Assembly (NCBI GenBank): GCA_002342025.1
Contig: DDPD01000062.1
Location: 1 to 20,680 of the forward strand
Length of the DNA stretch: 20,680 nt
Direction: 5' to 3'
Source of the DNA: Moraxellaceae bacterium UBA2477
GTDB lineage: Bacteria; Pseudomonadota; Gammaproteobacteria; Pseudomonadales; Moraxellaceae
Shown here: in pieces, positions 16,481-20,680 of the stretch
Layout of the letters: every line of letters starts with the position of its first letter
How positions within the stretch are numbered: the first letter of the stretch is position 1
Position numbers and translations under genes: made by a program
The notes under the pieces: model-generated
The model's input: only the letters and a program-made list of their open reading frames with translations
What the model was told of the DNA's origin: nothing
Databases searched by the model: none

Positions 16481-16606
16481 GACACCACCCTCATATCTTT
16501 ATGCTATCGATTCGTGATCGACGTATATTTTATGTTGCCGCGAAGTTACTCGACCGTTGAGTCATTGTGCCAGCTAGTGCTTGTACCTTTTTTGTAAATT
16601 GCCCAT
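16481..16606 (-). promoter_or_regulatory. Leader and probable promoter of the barrel/lipoprotein operon
   Basis: This non-coding stretch lies between the nuoN terminator and the barrel gene. On the minus strand it has a ribosome-binding site GAGGG (16488-16492) and, about 35-50 nt further upstream, an AT-rich TAAAATATACG stretch (around 16522-16532) that could serve as a -10 region. No good -35 is visible. A short palindromic TCGAT-5-ATCGA pattern sits just downstream of it (about 16506-16520); it is too short to be called an operator. The promoter is inferred mainly from position, because a terminator lies directly upstream. Confidence 0.4.
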
Positions 16607-16634
16607 AAAAAAACCTCCCGAAGGAGGTCTTTTC
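16607..16634 (-). terminator. Intrinsic terminator of the nuo operon, UUCG tetraloop
   Basis: Read on the minus strand the sequence is ACCTCC-TTCG-GGAGGT followed by a run of T. The stem pairs 16613-16618 with 16623-16628, and the T-tract is at 16607-16613. The C(UUCG)G loop is a very stable tetraloop. It lies about 20 nt after the nuoN stop, so nuoN is the last gene of the operon and the barrel gene needs its own promoter. Confidence 0.95.
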
Positions 16635-16648
16635 ACGCCAAATCGCCC

Positions 16649-18106
16649 TTAGCGGAACACGGCCACACTGGCGATCTGTACTAACTCAATCGCAGGCTCT
16701 GGATATACGCCGAGAGCAAACATCAGTATGGCCATGGCAATCACCATCATGCCACCTAAGCGAACGCCCCAGAAGGTATCCGCCTCCATGCGACGCATCC
16801 CCGGCGTTGGCATAAATAATGCCACCACCACGCGTAGGTAATAGAACAGGCCAATGGCACTACCAATGACCAGTGCGCCCAACAACCACCAAAGCTTGGC
16901 ATCCACGCCGATCGCAGCAATATAAAACTTACCGATAAAGCCTGCGGTGAATGGAATGCCAGCCAAGGACAGCATCATGACCGTCAACACTGCGGTTAAA
17001 TAGGGGCGACGCCAGAACAAACCTCGGTAATCGAAGATCGCATCGGCATCTTTGCCGGTGTAGGGGCTGGAGGTCAGCGCCACCACACCGAACGCACCAA
17101 TCGTAGTGACTACATAGGTCAGCAGGTACATATTGATGGCTTCAAGCGACAGCGCACCACCGGCAATAATCGCCACCAGAACGTAACCAAAATGCGCAAT
17201 GGAGGAGTAACCCAGCAATCGTTTGAGATTGCTTTGATTCAACGCTAGCAAGTTACCTAAAGCGATGGACAGAATCGCTAAGCCAGTTAAGAAGTTGACC
17301 CAAATACCCGTGTGCGCCACGGGGACTTCCACGAACAACCTCAACAGCACCGCAAAAACGGCCACTTTGCTGACCGTGGCCAGGTAAGCACCCACAGGTG
17401 CGGGTGCACCCTCGTACACGTCGGGCGTCCACAAATGGAAGGGCGCTAAGGACAGTTTGAAAGCCAAGGCCATCAAAATCATTGCAAAGCCAGCCAGCGC
17501 GAACGGACTAATAATGCCTACGGAAGCCAGCTGTGCGCCCAAGCCGCCGAAATTCAGTGCGCCAGACTCGGCATAGAGCAGCGCCATGCCAAACAGCATG
17601 AATGCGGAAGCCGCTGCTGACAGTACGAGGTATTTGATGCCGCCTTCAAGGGAGCGTCGATTACGGAAGGTATAAGCCACCAAGCCGTATACGGGAATTG
17701 ACATCAATTCCAAGCCAATGAAAAGCGATGCCAAGTGACGCGACATAATGAGCACAATTGCTCCCAGTGCCGACAACACCAGCAGCAAATACATTTCTTC
17801 TCGGTTGCCGTCATAGCCCTTCAAATAGGCATGCATTAGCGTGCTACAGGCTAGCGTGGCAAATAGCACCAAGCCAATAAAGAAACTGGCATGGCCATCC
17901 ATTTGCAATAAGGGCGTAATGAGCTGAGGACCCACGGCGTGAGCGAAAGGCACTGAGAACAGCGCCAAGTTCAGACCAATCACTGTCAGGGTGGCATTAA
18001 GGTCATGCTGACGACGAATGGCGATAGACAACATCACCAAAATTGCCGTGGCTCCTGTGATGAGCAGGGGCAGCATTGCGAGAATCATTGGAGTCGTGAT
18101 CGTCAT
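16649..18106 (-). CDS. nuoN: NADH-quinone oxidoreductase subunit N
   Basis: This 485-residue, highly hydrophobic protein is full length for NuoN (E. coli 485) and has about 14 membrane helices. It is one of three antiporter-like subunits of the complex I membrane arm and takes part in proton pumping. Key charged residues are present: E133 in LFIGLELMSIPVYGL, K158 in GGIKYLVLS, K217 in ALAFKLSLAPFHLWTPDVYEGAP, and K247 in TVSKVAVF. It starts 6 nt after the nuoM stop and is followed by a strong terminator, the usual last position in nuoA-N operons. Confidence 0.97.
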   Translation of the reverse strand: MTITTPMILAMLPLLITGATAILVMLSIAIRRQHDLNATLTVIGLNLALFSVPFAHAVGPQLITPLLQMDGHASFFIGLVLFATLACSTLMHAYLKGYDGNREEMYLLLVLSALGAIVLIMSRHLASLFIGLELMSIPVYGLVAYTFRNRRSLEGGIKYLVLSAAASAFMLFGMALLYAESGALNFGGLGAQLASVGIISPFALAGFAMILMALAFKLSLAPFHLWTPDVYEGAPAPVGAYLATVSKVAVFAVLLRLFVEVPVAHTGIWVNFLTGLAILSIALGNLLALNQSNLKRLLGYSSIAHFGYVLVAIIAGGALSLEAINMYLLTYVVTTIGAFGVVALTSSPYTGKDADAIFDYRGLFWRRPYLTAVLTVMMLSLAGIPFTAGFIGKFYIAAIGVDAKLWWLLGALVIGSAIGLFYYLRVVVALFMPTPGMRRMEADTFWGVRLGGMMVIAMAILMFALGVYPEPAIELVQIASVAVFR

Positions 18107-18112
18107 GGCGGA

Positions 18113-19669
18113 TTACAAGGCCGGTTGCACAGGCAGTGCTGCCTGTGTGAACAAGAAATGAAGGTTCTGCATGCTCACCACCGACGTGTCAAACACAGGC
18201 TGTGGGTAAAGACCGAGCCAGAGCAGAGAAACAATTAAGCTAAGCATGATGAGCTTTTCGCGACCATTGAGGTCAGCCAACGCGTGATCTGATTTGGCCG
18301 GACCGTAGAAGGCCTTTTGCATCATCAGCAGGCCGTAAATAGCCGCCAGAATCAGACCGCCCGCCGTCACGGTAGCGACCACGGCATTCACCTTAAAGCT
18401 TCCGAGCAGAATCATGATTTCGCCCACGAAGTTGCCCATGCCCGGCAAGCCCAGCGAAGCGGCCGCAAAGAACAACATGATGGGTGGCAAGAAGCGCATG
18501 CGCGACCAGAGACCACCCATCTCGCGTAAATCGCGGGTATGCAGACGCTCGTATAGCTCACCGCAAAGAATGAACAGTGCGCCGGCCGAAATACCATGCG
18601 CCAACATCTGCACAACAACGCCCTGCAAGGCCACCATATTGCCGGAGTAGATACCGACCAGGACGAAGCCCATGTGCGATACCGAGGTATAGGCAATGAG
18701 GCGCTTAATGTCGGTCTGGGCACAGGCCAAAATAGCGCCATAGAAAATGCCAATCACGCCAAGCCACATAGCGATGGGGGCAAATTCAATAGAGGCATTG
18801 GGGAACAGCGGTACGCCAAAACGTAGCAGACCGTAGCCTGCGGTTTTCAGCAGCACACCGGCGAGATCGACCGAACCCGCAGTGGGCGCTTGCGCATGAG
18901 CATCAGGCAACCACGAGTGAAATGGCACAACGGGAAGCTTCACGGCAAAGGCGATGAAGAAGCCCAGCATCAGTACCATTTCAACGGCCGGCGCCATGCT
19001 GGTTCCCAGCAGATCATCGTAGCTAAACGTAAGTACGCCGGTGTTTTGTGCGTGAACCAACACGAGGCCAATGATGGCAAGCAAGAGCAGCAAACCACTG
19101 GCCTGGGTGTAAATAAAGAACTTCGTAGCGGCACTGATGCGGCTGCGGCCGTTAGCCCCCTTGTGACCCCAGAGGGCGATCAAGAAGAACATCGGGACCA
19201 GCATCATTTCCCAGAAGAAGAAATACAGGAACAGGTCGACGGCGAGGAAAACACCCACTACACCGCCCAAGTTCCACAGCAGGTTCAGGTAGAAGAAGCC
19301 AACATGGTTTTCAATTTCGCGCCACGAGCAGGCAACGGCCAGCGCACCGAGGAAACCGGTGAGCAACAGCATCAACATCGACAGGCCATCTAAGGCGAGG
19401 TGGAAGCTAATACCAAAGCGGGGAATCCAGTCACGTTGGAACTCCAGCTGCCACTGCGGGCTTCCGCTGATGGCAGTGGATAACGCCTCACCGTGATAGT
19501 CACCCTGTAACCACACCATCACGGTCAGCGCAAAGAACGCCACCATGGTGACTAAGGCAATCCAGCGTGGCGTGTTGGGGCTGAGACGCTCAGCCTGCCA
19601 AGCCAGCAAACCGCCCGCAAAAGGAATCAGCAGTAGCCAGAGCAATATGGTTGAATCAAACGTGATCAT
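18113..19669 (-). CDS. nuoM: NADH-quinone oxidoreductase subunit M
   Basis: This 518-residue membrane protein is full length for NuoM (about 509 in E. coli). It is an antiporter-like proton channel subunit in the complex I membrane arm. Functional residues are visible: E154 in FFFWEMMLVPMFF, K183 in ATKFFIYT, K244 in AFAVKLPVVPFHSWLPDAH, and K275 in GVLLKTAGYGLLRFG. QTDIKRLIAYTSVSHMGFV is the conserved helix-loop region shared with NuoL. It begins 3 nt after the nuoL stop and ends 6 nt before nuoN, so the three genes form one tightly packed transcript. Confidence 0.97.
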   Translation of the reverse strand: MITFDSTILLWLLLIPFAGGLLAWQAERLSPNTPRWIALVTMVAFFALTVMVWLQGDYHGEALSTAISGSPQWQLEFQRDWIPRFGISFHLALDGLSMLMLLLTGFLGALAVACSWREIENHVGFFYLNLLWNLGGVVGVFLAVDLFLYFFFWEMMLVPMFFLIALWGHKGANGRSRISAATKFFIYTQASGLLLLLAIIGLVLVHAQNTGVLTFSYDDLLGTSMAPAVEMVLMLGFFIAFAVKLPVVPFHSWLPDAHAQAPTAGSVDLAGVLLKTAGYGLLRFGVPLFPNASIEFAPIAMWLGVIGIFYGAILACAQTDIKRLIAYTSVSHMGFVLVGIYSGNMVALQGVVVQMLAHGISAGALFILCGELYERLHTRDLREMGGLWSRMRFLPPIMLFFAAASLGLPGMGNFVGEIMILLGSFKVNAVVATVTAGGLILAAIYGLLMMQKAFYGPAKSDHALADLNGREKLIMLSLIVSLLWLGLYPQPVFDTSVVSMQNLHFLFTQAALPVQPAL

Positions 19670-19672
19670 GGC

Positions 19673-20680
19673 TTACACCAACACAAGCAAAGAAAGAATG
19701 ATCAAGGCAGCCACAGCAAATGAAGCGGCATACCAACGAATCTGACCGTTTTCAGTCGGCACCAAGAGGCGGTTACCTAGTCGGGTCAGGCGCGGCAATA
19801 GACCGATGCCCTGATCTGCCGGATCGTGGCGTAGCACATGCACCAAGAACATGAATGGCTTCACGAAAACTCGGTCGTAGAGCCAATCAAAGCCCCAGGC
19901 GTTGTACCAAAGTTTGCTAATGGCACGTGCCGGTGCGAGCTCGCCCAACGCGGTGACGAAACGGCGCTCGCCCAAGAATAGGAAGGCCGCTAAGACGATA
20001 CCGAGAATCGCGATACCGCCTGAGATGAGCTCCAGCTCAAGGCGCCCCTGCTCACCCGCTGTGGCCGATGGCATGGCTGGCAGTACATCGGCCAGTGGCT
20101 GTTGAATCAGTGCGCCAACACCCGTAGATAGCACCAGCAGAATGGCCAAGGGCAACCAGTAGGACACGCCTTTCAGGGCATGCGCATGAGTCTTTTCTTC
20201 ACCATGAAACACGATAAAGATCAGGCGGAAGGTATAGATCGAGGTCAGGAAGGCACCTAGCAAGCCTGCGAGCAGCAAGTTCGAATGGCCGCCGGCATAA
20301 GCCTCGAAAAGAATTTCGTCTTTCGAGAAGAAGCCTGAGGTCACGAATGGTAGAGCCGCCAGCGCACCGCCACCGATCAGGAAGCAGGCGTAAACGAAGG
20401 GAATCTTCTTGCGCAGGCCACCCATCTTGAAGATGTTCTGCTCGTGATGCACAGCGATGATGACCGCACCCGCCGAGAGGAAGAGCAGCGCCTTAAAGAA
20501 GGCATGCGTCATCAAGTGGAAAATAGCGGCCGACCACGCGCTGACACCCAGGGCCAGAAACATATAGCCAATTTGGCTCATGGTCGAATAGGCCAAAATG
20601 CGCTTGATATCGGTTTGAACCAGCGCTGCAAAGCCCGACAGCACCAGCGTAATCGCGCCAATGATGCCCACCAGTGCCAG
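19673..20680 (-). CDS. nuoL: NADH-quinone oxidoreductase subunit L, C-terminal part (start outside window)
   Basis: The frame is open to the right edge, giving 335 codons plus the stop of a protein usually over 600 residues. The visible part begins inside the antiporter domain (LALVGIIGAI, then ALVQTDIKRILAYSTMSQIGYMFLALG). It includes HLMTHAFFKALLFLSAG, with the conserved His/Lys helix, and SGFFSKDEIL. The C-terminal third should form the long amphipathic lateral helix HL that lies along the membrane arm and its anchoring helix. A GTG near 20671 is an internal Val codon, not a start. NuoL is the distal proton-pumping subunit. Gene order L-M-N is standard. Confidence 0.96.
   Translation of the reverse strand: MALVGIIGAITLVLSGFAALVQTDIKRILAYSTMSQIGYMFLALGVSAWSAAIFHLMTHAFFKALLFLSAGAVIIAVHHEQNIFKMGGLRKKIPFVYACFLIGGGALAALPFVTSGFFSKDEILFEAYAGGHSNLLLAGLLGAFLTSIYTFRLIFIVFHGEEKTHAHALKGVSYWLPLAILLVLSTGVGALIQQPLADVLPAMPSATAGEQGRLELELISGGIAILGIVLAAFLFLGERRFVTALGELAPARAISKLWYNAWGFDWLYDRVFVKPFMFLVHVLRHDPADQGIGLLPRLTRLGNRLLVPTENGQIRWYAASFAVAALIILSLLVLV

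Noticed and set aside
1..20680. CRISPR arrays, insertion sequences, prophage, toxin-antitoxin or defence genes
   Set aside because: No spaced direct repeats, transposase motifs, phage genes or nuclease/helicase modules were seen. Essentially all coding space is filled by the genes listed.

Overview
The window looks like the chromosome of a Gram-negative proteobacterium, most likely a gammaproteobacterium. The evidence is an OmpP1/FadL-type outer-membrane barrel beside a lipobox lipoprotein, a proteobacterial-type nuo operon end (nuoL-nuoM-nuoN), rlmI, and a GTP-type PEP carboxykinase. A Moraxellaceae-like relative is a guess only; no rRNA, tRNA or other marker allows a firm placement. The window holds almost entirely housekeeping genes and shows no phage, insertion sequence, CRISPR array or defence island.

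Layout. (1) Bases 1-1137, plus strand: the last 39 codons of threonine ammonia-lyase (ilvA), then a closely spaced unknown 335-residue protein. (2) Bases 1153-3626, minus strand: a soluble PAS histidine kinase and, overlapping it by 4 nt, a response regulator whose output domain resembles an HD-GYP domain that has lost its metal ligands. (3) Bases 3693-4889, minus strand: rlmI, a 23S rRNA m5C methyltransferase. A perfect 17-bp inverted repeat separates it from (4) the glycine cleavage operon gcvT-gcvH-gcvPA-gcvPB (9418 down to 5006), in which the P protein is split into two subunits. (5) Bases 9636-11471, plus strand: pckG, divergent from gcvT across a 217-bp promoter region and closed by a symmetrical hairpin that can terminate transcription from both sides. 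(6) Bases 11544-16480, minus strand: a FadL-like barrel gene followed, with stop and start sharing one base, by a gene for a very large Ig-like lipoprotein. (7) Bases 16649-20680, minus strand: nuoN, nuoM and a 5'-truncated nuoL, the antiporter-like membrane subunits of respiratory complex I, ended by a UUCG-loop terminator.

How the genes work together. The Gcv proteins oxidise glycine to CO2, ammonia, NADH and methylene-tetrahydrofolate. PckG links oxaloacetate to PEP, and complex I reoxidises NADH while pumping protons. The least explained parts are the barrel/lipoprotein pair, the degenerate two-component output protein, the 335-residue protein after ilvA, and the inverted repeat. I did not find a clearly new multi-gene system. 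The barrel/lipoprotein pair is the best candidate for undescribed biology.
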